In this document: one piece after another, positions 15,701 through 23,977 of the stretch | Layout of the letters: the number at the start of each line of letters is the position of its first letter | Position numbering within the stretch: the first letter of the stretch is position 1 | DNA from: an uncultured Mitsuokella sp. | GTDB taxonomy: Bacteria > Bacillota > Negativicutes > Selenomonadales > Selenomonadaceae | Direction: 5' to 3' | NCBI GenBank assembly: GCA_945877355.1 | Contig: CAMCRT010000003.1 | Span: 1 to 64,000, forward strand | DNA: 64,000 bases | Notes under the pieces: generated by a model | Databases searched by the model: none | What the model saw: the letters and a program-made list of their open reading frames with translations, nothing else | What the model was told of the DNA's origin: nothing | Position numbers and translations under genes: made by a program

Positions 15701-16288
15701 TGCCAGTTCCTCCTTTTCCTCCTCGTCAAGATTGTCCAAAAGAATCGCGCACCACCGCTCGACGCGGCTCATCTCCCGCACTTTCTTCCGCTTGACCTTC
15801 GCCAGCTCCAGGAAATGAAGCTCGAGATCCTCCGTCAACCGATGCATATTCTCTGGATTGTACAGCCCATACATGGCATGAAGCCCATCGCCCGGCAGAA
15901 TAGCATGGCGCAGGATATTGATGGCTATCGCAGGCTTCAACCGGCCATAGCCCTGTCCTGCCCGCAAGGAATCAAAGTGAAGATACATCTGCGCCCAGTA
16001 AAAGAGCGTCCGTTGCTCGAAAAACAGATAGTTGAACACCTGCATCTCGATATCCGCCCGTGTCCCATCATTCATCTGCGCGAAAATATCCAGCCGCCCC
16101 AGCTTCTCCGTCTGTCTCTGCGGAGAAAGCTCCACATTGCGAAACTGGAGATCCGTAAAGGCCCTACTCCCCGTGCGACCCGTCATGTCATTGATAAATT
16201 CTAGAGTGACGCGTTTACGCTCATCCTGCCCAAAAATATACTTGAAAAGCAGATCATTCGTCAGATTCAGCTTCTGTCTCCTCGCCAT
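15401..16288 (-). CDS. Rpn-family recombination-promoting nuclease / putative transposase, intact copy
   Basis: 295 residues. The N-terminal PD-(D/E)XK transposase-like domain begins KLNLTNDLLFKYIFGQDERKRVTLEFINDMTGR; the catalytic residues are probably the D of GRLDIFAQ and the E/Q of IEMQVFNY near residues 70-85. The C-terminal third is highly charged (LAKEEGKRQGEKRGEAR) and helical. Rpn proteins are DNA endonucleases associated with DNA exchange and, in E. coli, with phage defence. The ATG at 16288 has GGAGGTGG upstream. It is flanked by a tandem RNA upstream and an rpn fragment downstream. The gene has an internal RBS for its C-terminal domain. Confidence 0.88.
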   Translation of the reverse strand: MARRQKLNLTNDLLFKYIFGQDERKRVTLEFINDMTGRTGSRAFTDLQFRNVELSPQRQTEKLGRLDIFAQMNDGTRADIEMQVFNYLFFEQRTLFYWAQMYLHFDSLRAGQGYGRLKPAIAINILRHAILPGDGLHAMYGLYNPENMHRLTEDLELHFLELAKVKRKKVREMSRVERWCAILLDNLDEEEKEELAMMNVAYRDVFEAADKFAQSDKEYQEYLARESAILDYNTNFIEGQQLAKEEGKRQGEKRGEARLASLLETLQDAGRMDDLSAALRDMTRREALYQEFHIE

Positions 16289-16325
16289 ACTGCCACCTCC
16301 ATCCGACAATATATTCTCTTTCTTT

Positions 16326-16353
16326 ATTATACTGGAAACCTGTGGAAAAGCAA
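16326..16353 (-). promoter_or_regulatory. Promoter of the intact rpn gene
   Basis: On the minus strand TTGCTT - 16 bases - TATAAT. It begins about 12 bases after the terminator of the upstream RNA, so rpn is transcribed independently of that RNA. Confidence 0.78.
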
Positions 16354-16364
16354 GAAAACGAATC

Positions 16365-16421
16365 TATAAAAGAAGCCTCCGGCCCCGCAGAAAATCCTGC
16401 CAAGGAGCATAGAGGCTTCTT
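16365..16421 (-). terminator. Intrinsic terminator of the tandem RNA
   Basis: On the minus strand AAGAAGCCTC and GAGGCTTCTTTT enclose an inner GC-rich hairpin region. The 3' arm ends in TTCTTTTATAG. It closes the transcript that starts at about 16670. Confidence 0.8.
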
Positions 16422-16431
16422 GTGCCGTGAC

Positions 16432-16670
16432 CTATTGCAGCCCGGGCTTAGATGCTGCCATCGTTTCCAGCCACGATGCGGTGTCCCACGCGGCAAAGCT
16501 GGAACCGTGGTCCGTGGGGGGATGCCCTACATCCGATAGGTCAGGTATTTGATTTATTGCAGCCCGGCCATAGCCGCTGTCATCGTGTCTAGTCACGATG
16601 CGGTTACCCACGGCGGGAGACTAGACCCGTGCTCCGTGGTGGGATGCCTACATCCGATAAATCTCTTTGT
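16432..16670 (-). ncRNA. Tandem structured RNA with kissing loops, two ~107-nt units
   Basis: Units at 16554-16660 (first transcribed) and 16432-16539, about 80% identical by eye. Each minus-strand unit has a closing stem TTAT/ATAA or CTAT/ATAG, hairpin GGATG/CATCC, a bulged hairpin (CCACGG..CGGG/CCCG CCGTGG, or CCCACG..CGG/CCG CGTGGG), hairpin CATCGTG/CACGATG or CATCGT/ACGATG, and hairpin CAGC/GCTG. The loops of the second and third hairpins pair: TCTAGT with ACTAGA in one unit, TTCCAGC with GCTGGAA in the other. These changes preserve pairing. A promoter precedes and a terminator follows. I know no named family with this fold. Confidence 0.72.
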
Positions 16671-16676
16671 ATCTTT

Positions 16677-16705
16677 ATTATACCGAAAAATCTCTTGCCG
16701 TGCAA
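16677..16705 (-). promoter_or_regulatory. Promoter of the tandem RNA
   Basis: On the minus strand TTGCAC - 17 bases - TATAAT, with a start site near 16670, ten bases before the first RNA unit. The bases around the -10 resemble those of the rpn promoters. Confidence 0.82.
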
Positions 16706-16735
16706 GGGAAAGCTCTGGACATTCCCTCAGCTCTT

Positions 16736-18070
16736 CTACCGCTCTGGCCAGCAGCTAGCCAGGTACTCTCCTATCCTTTTCTCTGCTCCGTTGGTGGTGG
16801 GCTTGTAGTAGTGGGCGGTTTCCAGGCCCTTGGGGAGGTAGTTTTGGTGGACGAATTGGCCGGGGTAGTTGTGGGCGTATTGGTAGTCGGTGCCGTGGCC
16901 CAGCTTGGCGGCGCCCTTGTAGTGGGAGTCCCGGAGGTGGATAGGGACGGGGCCGATTCTCTTGCCTCTTACGTCCGCCAGTGCGGCGTCGATGCCCATG
17001 TAGGCAGCGTTGGACTTTGGGGCGCCGGCGATGTAGGTGACGGCCTGGGCGAGGGGGATCCTTCCCTCGGGCATGCCGACGAGCTGGACGGCCTGGGCGG
17101 CGGCCATGGCTACCACCAGGGCGTTCGGGTCAGCGTTGCCCACGTCCTCGGCGGCGCATATCACCACGCGGCGGGCGATGAAGACCGGGTCCTCGCCGGA
17201 GGCGATCATTCTTGCCAGGTAGTGGAGGGCGGCATCCGGGTCGCTGCCCCGCATGCTCTTGATGAAGGCGGAGACGGTGTCGTAGTGGTTGTCCCCCTTC
17301 TTGTCGTAGCGCTGGACCCGCTCGCCGGCCACCTCCTGGAGCTCCTTCATGGTGATGTGGCCGCCGGTCTTTTCCCCCGTGTCCAGCATGTTGCTGGCGG
17401 CCTCCAGGAGATTCAGCGCGATGCGGGCGTCGCCTCCTGCGATGCCTGCCATGGCGGAGAGGGCGTCCTCGTCGGCGGTGAGGCCGAGCTCCCCTAGGCC
17501 CCGCTCCGTGTCCGTCAGGGCATTCTTCAGGATATGGACGATCTCCCCGTCCGTGAGCTCCGTGAGGCGCACGATGCGCACCCTAGAGAGCAGGGCGTGG
17601 TTAACCTCAAAGAAGGGATTTTCCGTGGTGGCGCCGATGAGGATGAGGCGGCCGTCCTCCACGTAGGGGAGGAGCGCATCTTGCTGCCCTTTGTTGAAGC
17701 GGTGAATCTCGTCTATGAAGATGATGGTGCGCTTCTGGTAGTAGCGGCGGGCCTCGTCGGCGTTTTTCACCACGTTCCGTATCTCGGCGATGCCGGCGGA
17801 GACCGCGTTGATCTTCGTGAACTCGCTGCCGGTCAGGTGGGCGATCATCTGGGCCAGGGTCGTCTTGCCGGTGCCCGGCGGGCCGTAGAGTATCATGGAG
17901 GGGATGGCGTCCTGCTCGATCTGCTTGCGCAGGAAGCGGCCGGCCCCCACGGCCTCCCGCTGGCCCACAAATTCCTCAAAGGTGCGGGGCCGCATGCGCT
18001 CCGCCAGGGGCTCGAAGCGACGGGAGGCCCCCTCCTCTGCCGCTGCAAAAAGGTCCATGGATTCCATCAT
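16736..18070 (-). CDS. rarA: Replication-associated recombination protein RarA (MgsA)
   Basis: Clamp-loader-like AAA+ ATPase acting at stalled forks. 444 residues. Walker A GPPGTGKTT at 63-71, Walker B IIFIDEIHRF at 116-125, then the C-terminal MgsA domain (SAFIKSMRGSDPDAALHYLARM, APKSNAAYMGIDAALADVR, LPKGLE). The ATG overlaps the dut stop by 4 bases, indicating coupling. Confidence 0.97.
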   Translation of the reverse strand: MMESMDLFAAAEEGASRRFEPLAERMRPRTFEEFVGQREAVGAGRFLRKQIEQDAIPSMILYGPPGTGKTTLAQMIAHLTGSEFTKINAVSAGIAEIRNVVKNADEARRYYQKRTIIFIDEIHRFNKGQQDALLPYVEDGRLILIGATTENPFFEVNHALLSRVRIVRLTELTDGEIVHILKNALTDTERGLGELGLTADEDALSAMAGIAGGDARIALNLLEAASNMLDTGEKTGGHITMKELQEVAGERVQRYDKKGDNHYDTVSAFIKSMRGSDPDAALHYLARMIASGEDPVFIARRVVICAAEDVGNADPNALVVAMAAAQAVQLVGMPEGRIPLAQAVTYIAGAPKSNAAYMGIDAALADVRGKRIGPVPIHLRDSHYKGAAKLGHGTDYQYAHNYPGQFVHQNYLPKGLETAHYYKPTTNGAEKRIGEYLASCWPER

Positions 18071-18525
18071 GATGCACTCCCCGTGGAGCCAAAGCCGCCC
18101 TGGCGCTCTGCTCCCTCGCCTGCCACGTCCCCGTCCGCCACGAGATATTTCTGGAAGATGCCCTGGGCGATGCGCTCGCCCCGCTCAATATCGACAGGCT
18201 CCTTGCCCCGGTTGATGAGGGCGATATAGATATGGCCCTCGTTGTCGGGATTGTTGTAATAGTCCGCGTCCACGACGCCCACGCTGTTCGTCAGCACGAG
18301 ATGGCGCTTCACGGCGAGGCTGGAGCGGATGTGGATATAGAGCACCTCGTCGGGCTCCATGTAGGCCTTGAGGCCCGTGGGAATCATGGCCGCCGCCCCC
18401 GGCTCCAGGTGGGCCGGCTCTGCCGCCGCCAGGTCGTAGCCGGCGCTCATGGCCGTCTTTCGGGCGGGCAGGTTGATGCCCTTCCCCGCGTGGGCCGATA
18501 CGATTTGAAATCCTCTTGTCTTCAA
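18067..18525 (-). CDS. dut: dUTP diphosphatase
   Basis: Trimeric dUTPase, 152 residues, hydrolysing dUTP to dUMP and PPi. The five motifs are present: SAGYDLAAAE, RSSLAVKR, NSVGVVDADYYNN, ERIAQGIFQK and the C-terminal GGFGSTGSAS. The usual Gly of motif 2 (RSGLA) is Ser here. The start is a TTG at 18525 with AGGAGG five bases upstream. Confidence 0.95.
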   Translation of the reverse strand: MKTRGFQIVSAHAGKGINLPARKTAMSAGYDLAAAEPAHLEPGAAAMIPTGLKAYMEPDEVLYIHIRSSLAVKRHLVLTNSVGVVDADYYNNPDNEGHIYIALINRGKEPVDIERGERIAQGIFQKYLVADGDVAGEGAERQGGFGSTGSAS

Positions 18526-18593
18526 AATTTCCTCCTAAAAAATACTCAACTAGACAAAACGGAACACGTCCACCAGCCGTGCGTCAGCTTTCT

Positions 18594-18665
18594 CGCAGAC
18601 TCCCCCTGACCCTGGCGGGCCATCCCCCTCTGGAGGGGGACGAGGCAAAACTCAGCAGTATGGCA
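18594..18665. repeat. Interspersed hairpin repeat, copy 3
   Basis: Matches the left arm of the 10507 element: GCAGACTCCCCCTGACCC, then CCAGGG- and CCCCCTC/GAGGGGG-type hairpins and ACGAGGCAAAAC. The stem sequences differ but still pair. It lies in the 263-base dut-hfq gap, which otherwise contains only the hfq terminator. Confidence 0.7.
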
Positions 18666-18732
18666 ACGAAAGGGTATGGCGAATAAAATAGTCGGGTCGT
18701 GTACACAGACAAAGTCACTTTCAAGCGAGGTA

Positions 18733-18779
18733 CAAAAAGGGGGCTGTGGTAAAATGCATTCGCATTGCACCACAGCCCC
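18733..18779 (-). terminator. Intrinsic terminator after hfq
   Basis: On the minus strand GGGGCTGTGGT / ACCACAGCCCC encloses an ATGCGAATGCAT palindrome and is followed by CTTTTTG. It is nearly the same as the terminator after khpA. Confidence 0.87.
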
Positions 18780-18788
18780 ACCGTCTTG

Positions 18789-19058
18789 TCATGCCTCTGG
18801 AGCCTCGGCTGGCTCCTCCTCCTTCTTCGGCGCGGTGAAGATGCCGGAGACGGGATGGGCCGGCGTGATGGTGGAAATGGCATGCTTGTAGACCATCTGC
18901 TGCTTTCCCACGGAGTCCAGCACCACCGTGAAGTTGTCAAACCCCCGGACGTTGCCCTTTATCTGGAAGCCATTGACCAGATGAATGGTCACCGCCACGT
19001 TTTCCTTACGAACCTGATTCAAGAAGCTGTCCTGAAGATTGATGCTTTTTGTCGGCAT
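18789..19058 (-). CDS. hfq: RNA chaperone Hfq
   Basis: 89 residues. Sm1 ([23 protein letters not shown], with Gln-8-type INLQDSFLN at the start) and Sm2 (VYKHAISTI) are clear, followed by an acidic [12 protein letters not shown] tail. Hfq pairs small RNAs with mRNAs. It lies after miaA, the usual miaA-hfq order. RBS GGAGGA precedes the ATG. Confidence 0.97.
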   Translation of the reverse strand: MPTKSINLQDSFLNQVRKENVAVTIHLVNGFQIKGNVRGFDNFTVVLDSVGKQQMVYKHAISTITPAHPVSGIFTAPKKEEEPAEAPEA

Positions 19059-19155
19059 GGAAAATCCTCCTTCGCCCTCGACTCCGCGCCTCTCCCCAAG
19101 CCATCCAAAGCAGCGGGGAGCGTCACAGAGTCCTTAACGTATATGAAACTCTTTC

Positions 19156-20112
19156 TTATTTCGCCTTTTCTTCGAAAAATCCTTCTAATTCTAAGAAAAG
19201 AGCGTTGAGAATCTCTGTCTCTGTCTTTCCTTCTACGTCGATCCAATGGATATAGTCCATGCGGCGGAACCAGGTGAGCTGCCGCTTGGCAAAGTGGCGG
19301 GTGTTCTTCTTCAGCGTATCGATGGCCTCCTCCTGGGTCGTCTCACCCGCAAGATAGGCCGCGATTTCCTTGTAGCCGATGCCCTTCATGGCGGGGGCCT
19401 CCCGAGGTACGCCGGAGGCGAGGAGCCTCTCCACCTCCTCAAGAAGGCCTGCCTCCACCATGAGGTCCACCCGGCGGTTGATGCGCTCGTAGAGCACCTC
19501 CCGGGGGCGGGTGAGGCCCACGACGAGAGCATCGTAGACGAGTGCCCCCGCTGCGGCCCGTTCTCTCGAAATGGATTCGCGCCCTTCCTCCGCCACCTCC
19601 AGAGCCCGGATGACACGCACCACGTTGTTGGGGTGGATTTCTGCCGCTGCTCTTGGGTCCTTCTCCCGAAGGAGCCCATAGAGGTATTCGCTCCCCCGCT
19701 CCTCCACCAGGCGGCGGAGCCTTTCGCGAAAGTCGCTGTCGTGGCCCTGCGCATTGAATGCATAGCCCTCGAGAAGGGCCTTGAGGTAGAGCCCCGTGCC
19801 CCCTGCTATGACGGGGATCTTTCCCTCTCCATTCAGCCGGTGGATAAGCTCCCCCGCCTGCTGCTGGAAAAGGGTCACGTCGTAGGGCTCCAGTGGCTCC
19901 AATATGTCGATGAGGTGGTGGACTATGCCCCGCCGCTCTGCGGGGCTGGGCTTTGCGGTGCCGATATCAAAGCCCCGGTAGACCAGCATGGAGTCGCCGG
20001 ATATGATTTCCGTCCCGAGCCTCTCTGCCACATCGAGGGAGAGGTCCGTCTTTCCCACGGCCGTCGGCCCAACAATGACGAGGACTTTATCCCGCGAGCC
20101 GCCTTCAGTCAT
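19156..20112 (-). CDS. miaA: tRNA dimethylallyltransferase
   Basis: Adds a dimethylallyl group to A37 of tRNAs reading UNN codons. 318 residues, P-loop GPTAVGKT at 15-22, DSMLVYRGFDIGTAKP, and VIAGGTGLYLKALLEGY. It overlaps the upstream hydrolase gene by 8 bases and precedes hfq. Confidence 0.96.
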   Translation of the reverse strand: MTEGGSRDKVLVIVGPTAVGKTDLSLDVAERLGTEIISGDSMLVYRGFDIGTAKPSPAERRGIVHHLIDILEPLEPYDVTLFQQQAGELIHRLNGEGKIPVIAGGTGLYLKALLEGYAFNAQGHDSDFRERLRRLVEERGSEYLYGLLREKDPRAAAEIHPNNVVRVIRALEVAEEGRESISRERAAAGALVYDALVVGLTRPREVLYERINRRVDLMVEAGLLEEVERLLASGVPREAPAMKGIGYKEIAAYLAGETTQEEAIDTLKKNTRHFAKRQLTWFRRMDYIHWIDVEGKTETEILNALFLELEGFFEEKAK

Positions 20113-20788
20113 CGGCGAGGGTCACGGTCTCGCCCACGTCCACGATGGTGACCGTGGCCCGGGTCGTGGACTCGGTGATTTTCTTGTAGTGCTTCGGATC
20201 CTCGGCGATGATGTCCCACGTATTGTAGTGGACGGGAATGACATGCTTCACATTGAGAAGCTGTGCCGCCAGCGCCGCGTCCTCGATGCCCATGGTGTAG
20301 TTGTCCCCGATGGGTAGCAGCGCATAGTCCAGGGTATCCTTCTGGCCGATGAGGCGCATGTCGCTGAAGAGGGCCGTATCGCCGGCATAGTAGAGGACAA
20401 GGCCGCCGATGTAGATGACGAAACCGCAGGCGATGCCGCCGGCTACGCCCGCGCTATGCTGGGCCAGCGTCATGCGCACCTTGCCGAAGGGCAGCGTCAG
20501 GGAGCCGCCGAGATTCATGGGGTAGGTCTTGAGCCCCTTTGCCCGCTCCTCGCAGACGCCCAGCACCTCCGGCGTGGAGACGATGGCAGCACCGGTACGG
20601 GCCGCGATCTCCGGCGCATCCCCCAGGTGGTCGCCGTGGGCGTGGGTCACGAGGATATAGTCGCACGCTACCTCAGACGCGCTGATCTTCGCTGTGGGGT
20701 TCCCCGTGAGGAACGGGTCGAAGAGCACCTTGTGGGTGCCATCATCCAAGAGGAAGCAGGAATGTCCATAATACGTATACTTTACCAT
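20105..20788 (-). CDS. UPF0173 metal-dependent hydrolase
   Basis: Metallo-beta-lactamase-fold protein of the UlaG-like UPF0173 family, 227 residues. Metal motif HAHGDHLGDA near residue 53, YYGHSCFLL at the N-terminus, LYYAGDTALFSDM and IPVHYNTW at the C-terminal side. The substrate is unknown. The ATG at 20788 is preceded by AGGAGGT; the longer frame has no RBS. It is coupled to miaA. Confidence 0.9.
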   Translation of the reverse strand: MVKYTYYGHSCFLLDDGTHKVLFDPFLTGNPTAKISASEVACDYILVTHAHGDHLGDAPEIAARTGAAIVSTPEVLGVCEERAKGLKTYPMNLGGSLTLPFGKVRMTLAQHSAGVAGGIACGFVIYIGGLVLYYAGDTALFSDMRLIGQKDTLDYALLPIGDNYTMGIEDAALAAQLLNVKHVIPVHYNTWDIIAEDPKHYKKITESTTRATVTIVDVGETVTLADD

Positions 20789-20910
20789 ACAAAAAGCACC
20801 TCCTGTTTGCAGTTGCCCCGTAGGGTCTTGCATGGTATCCTAAGATAAAGAAAAATAATAGCTATGGCTTCAGTATACCATAGCCATGACGGGAAATCGA
20901 GGGGGAAATC

Positions 20911-21612
20911 ATGAGCAGCGTCATAACATTGCCCTATATACGGGCCACAAAAACAGGCACAGAGGAAAAGCGCCCCTGTCTCATCGTCACAGGGGGCCGG
21001 GGGCCGGAGCCCCACTGGCTCCAGCAGGTGGCGGAGGGAAAGGCGCTCTGGGCGGCGGACCACGGCATCGATGCCTGCCGCCGGGCGGAAATATTGCCCG
21101 ACCGGCTCATCGGGGACCTCGATAGCCTGAGCCTCTCCTCCCTCGCCTGGGCGGAAGCAAAGGGCATCCCCATCGAGAAATTCCCCACGGAAAAGGACGA
21201 CACGGATACCCAGCTCGCCCTCCAAAAGGCAGAGGAAGCGGGCTACAGCCCCATCTATCTCGCCGGTGCCTTTGGCAACCGGACGGATCACGCCATGAGC
21301 ACCCTCTATACCGCCGCAGCCGCCGGGACGGACGTGATCCTCGCCGACGACCGGGAGACCCTTTTCTTCCTGCAGGGGGGCCAAGCTCTTACGCTCACCT
21401 TCGACCGGGGGCCAAAGGCCCTGTCCCTCCTTCCCCTCTTCGGCGATGCGGAGGAGGTCACCATGCGGGGCGTCCACTGGCCCCTGGAGGGGGCCCACCT
21501 CACGGAGAGGCGGCCCACCGCCGTCAGCAATCGCCTCGAGGAGGGCTCGACCCGTTGCAGCGTCTCCCTCACGAAAGGGCTCCTCGGCGTCTATATCTGC
21601 CTGTTTGAGTAG
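20911..21612 (+). CDS. thiN: Thiamine diphosphokinase
   Basis: Converts thiamine and ATP to thiamine diphosphate. 233 residues. WAADHGID, the ATP/metal motif IGDLDS, the KDDTDTQLAL block and GAFGNRTDH are family signatures; the C-terminal part is the thiamine-binding jelly roll. RBS GGGGGAA precedes the ATG. It converges with and overlaps the methyltransferase gene by 22 bases. It remains intact although thiC in this window is broken, so thiamine salvage is supported here. Confidence 0.93.
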   Translation: MSSVITLPYIRATKTGTEEKRPCLIVTGGRGPEPHWLQQVAEGKALWAADHGIDACRRAEILPDRLIGDLDSLSLSSLAWAEAKGIPIEKFPTEKDDTDTQLALQKAEEAGYSPIYLAGAFGNRTDHAMSTLYTAAAAGTDVILADDRETLFFLQGGQALTLTFDRGPKALSLLPLFGDAEEVTMRGVHWPLEGAHLTERRPTAVSNRLEEGSTRCSVSLTKGLLGVYICLFE

Positions 21613-22415
21613 TGGCGCTGGCGCAGGGCCTCGTAGAGGAGGATGGCCGCCGACGCCGCCACATTGAGGGACTCCGCCTGCCCTGCCTCCCGCTCTGCCA
21701 TGGGGATATAGACCTTTTCCGCCGCCTGCAGGAGCTCTGCAGACACCCCATTTCCCTCGTTGCCGAATACGACGAGGGAGGGCCCTCGAAAATCCGTATC
21801 GAAGTGCATCTTTGCCGTAGCGTCCAAGGCCGTGACCAAAAGCCGCAGCCCCCGCTCCCGGGCAAAGGCGAGGACCTCCTCTGCCGTGAGACTTGGGCAG
21901 ATAGGCAGGTGAAAGAGAGAGCCCATGGCGCTTCGCACCGCCTTGTCCCCGAAGGGGTCCGCAGAGCCCCGGGTGAGGAGCACGGCGTCCGCCCCAGCCG
22001 CGTCCGCTGTCCGAAGGATCGTCCCCACATTTCCCGGCTCCTGGAGACCATCGAGAAGGACGTAGAAGGGATTTTCTGCGGCAGGAAGCTCAGAGAGAGC
22101 CCAGTGCCTCTCCTCCAGCACGAGGAGGATGCCCTGGGGTGTTTCTGTTGCCGATGCCTTTTTCAGCAGCCGCTCCTCTACCTCGTAGAGCTTCGTGCGG
22201 GAGGCCAGACGCTCCACGAGCCTCGCCCCCCGCCCCCTTTCCCGCAGGGCTGGCGTCACGAGGCCGTAGGAGATCTCCCAGTCCGACGCCGCTGCCATCT
22301 CTGCGAGGCGCAGTCCCTCCGCAAGAAAGAGGCCTTCCGCCTCTCTTTTTTTCCGCCGGGTAAGAGACTGGGCCAGCTTGATTTTCTTATTCTCCGCGCT
22401 TTCGATCCGCTCCAT
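21591..22415 (-). CDS. TrmH-family RNA 2'-O-methyltransferase
   Basis: 274 residues. N-terminal SpoU substrate-binding domain (KKIKLAQSLTRRKKREAEGLFLAEG split over residues 10-35) and SPOUT domain with LLDGLQEPGNVGTILRTADAAG-type motif 1, VVFGNEGNGVS motif 2 and ESLNVAASAAILLYEALRQ motif 3. The target is probably 23S rRNA or tRNA ribose. The ATG at 22415 has GGGGGAA upstream. Confidence 0.9.
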   Translation of the reverse strand: MERIESAENKKIKLAQSLTRRKKREAEGLFLAEGLRLAEMAAASDWEISYGLVTPALRERGRGARLVERLASRTKLYEVEERLLKKASATETPQGILLVLEERHWALSELPAAENPFYVLLDGLQEPGNVGTILRTADAAGADAVLLTRGSADPFGDKAVRSAMGSLFHLPICPSLTAEEVLAFARERGLRLLVTALDATAKMHFDTDFRGPSLVVFGNEGNGVSAELLQAAEKVYIPMAEREAGQAESLNVAASAAILLYEALRQRHYSNRQI

Positions 22416-22480
22416 ACTTTCCCCCAGATACAAGAAAATCCGATAAGAGCGTGACTCTTATCGGACTTTCGATCAGTCGA

Positions 22481-22834
22481 TTACTGGTTTTCCTTCGCAA
22501 CAGCGACGAGGCCAGCGAATGCCTTTGCATCTGCAATGGCGAGGTCCGCGAGCATCTTGCGGTTCACCTCGACGCCTGCCTTTGTGAGGCCTGCGATGAG
22601 GCGGCTGTAGGAAATGCCATTGGCACGGGCTGCCGCATTGATACGGGCAATCCAGAGGCGACGGAAGGTGCCCTTCTTCGCACGACGGTCACGACGCGCA
22701 TAATAGAGCGCCTTCATGACGGTCTCGTTTGCCTTCTTAAACTGCTTGCTCTTGGAGCCCTTGTAGCCCTTTGCAAGCTTCAGGATTTTCTTATGACGCC
22801 TATGTGCTGTCACGCCGATTTTAACTCTTGGCAT
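22481..22834 (-). CDS. rplT: 50S ribosomal protein L20
   Basis: 117 residues; [20 protein letters not shown] and [18 protein letters not shown] are characteristic. Third gene of infC-rpmI-rplT. L20 acts as autoregulator of this operon in Firmicutes. RBS AGGAGG precedes the ATG. Confidence 0.98.
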   Translation of the reverse strand: MPRVKIGVTAHRRHKKILKLAKGYKGSKSKQFKKANETVMKALYYARRDRRAKKGTFRRLWIARINAAARANGISYSRLIAGLTKAGVEVNRKMLADLAIADAKAFAGLVAVAKENQ

Positions 22835-22860
22835 GGTGATATCCTCCTAGTATTCTACGA

Positions 22861-23044
22861 TTAGCCGTTGGGAAGCATACGCTTCACGCGACCGAAATCC
22901 GACTCGGCGACGAGTGCAGCCTTGCGAAGGTTGCGCTTGCGCTTCGGGGACTTCTTCTCGAGGATGTGGCTCTTGAAAGCCTTGTTACGCTTGAATTCAC
23001 CGCTGCCCGTAACGGTAAAACGCTTTGCAGCAGCCCTTCTTGTC

Positions 23045-23058
<14 letters not shown>
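22861..23058 (-). CDS. rpmI: 50S ribosomal protein L35
   Basis: 65 residues: [20 protein letters not shown] and the [10 protein letters not shown] block. It overlaps the infC 3' end by 14 bases; its RBS (GGGAGGAAA) lies inside infC. Confidence 0.98.
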
Positions 23059-23626
<568 letters not shown>

Positions 23627-23663
23627 AGTGAACACACCTCCTATTTGTAAGATGCCACCAAAA

Positions 23664-23782
23664 GAAAAAAGGCGGCACAAAGCCACCTAGGATAGTTCAA
23701 GCATATTGCTAAAACCCGACTGACTGAGCCAGCAGGTGAGAAGCGGTGGCTTCTGCTTTGGTGAGGACATGCCTCACATACA
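23664..23782 (-). promoter_or_regulatory. infC operon leader with attenuator (L20-leader-like)
   Basis: Hairpins on the minus strand: GTGAGG/CCTCAC, AGAAGC-CACC-GCTTCT, then a terminator GGTGGC-TTTGT-GCCGCC followed by TTTTTT at 23688-23665. GCCACC within the second hairpin can pair with GGTGGC of the terminator, giving an antiterminator. The position fits the ribosomal protein L20 leader of Firmicutes; no covariance search was possible. Confidence 0.75.
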
Positions 23783-23788
23783 ACAGGT

Positions 23789-23818
23789 ACTATACCACGG
23801 AAATCAGATGCTTGTCAA
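23789..23818 (-). promoter_or_regulatory. Promoter of the infC operon
   Basis: On the minus strand TTGACA - 18 bases - TATAGT, a few bases before the leader. Confidence 0.85.
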
Positions 23819-23916
23819 CGCTTTTCTTGCAAGATTTCTTCCCGCCTAGCGCATTTTTCTCCATGTGTCATGACGCATTCTAGGATTTGACACTCCATGG
23901 AGCTCTTGTTATTGCT

Positions 23917-23951
23917 ACAAAAGAGGCCGAGGGCTCCTGTCCCTCGGCTCT
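23917..23951 (-). terminator. Intrinsic terminator after ahpC
   Basis: On the minus strand GAGCCGAGGG / CCCTCGGCCTC with a short loop is followed by TTTTG. It is 27 bases downstream of the ahpC stop. Confidence 0.85.
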
Positions 23952-23977
23952 ATACTATCGATTTTACAGGCCCCGGC

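Noticed and set aside
16432..16660. A CRISPR array or type III toxin-antitoxin repeat array
   Set aside because: Only two imperfect 107-base units with structured, diverged sequence and no spacers exclude CRISPR. ToxI-type arrays have short ~36-base repeats and a toxin read through the terminator, while rpn has its own promoter.
16432..16670. 6S RNA, since it often lies near rarA in Firmicutes
   Set aside because: 6S RNA is one long hairpin with a central bubble; these units are multi-hairpin tandem repeats with loop-loop pairing.
20911..21612. Earlier start for thiN at 20886
   Set aside because: That frame is different from the thiN frame; the ATG at 20911 has a good RBS and family N-terminus.
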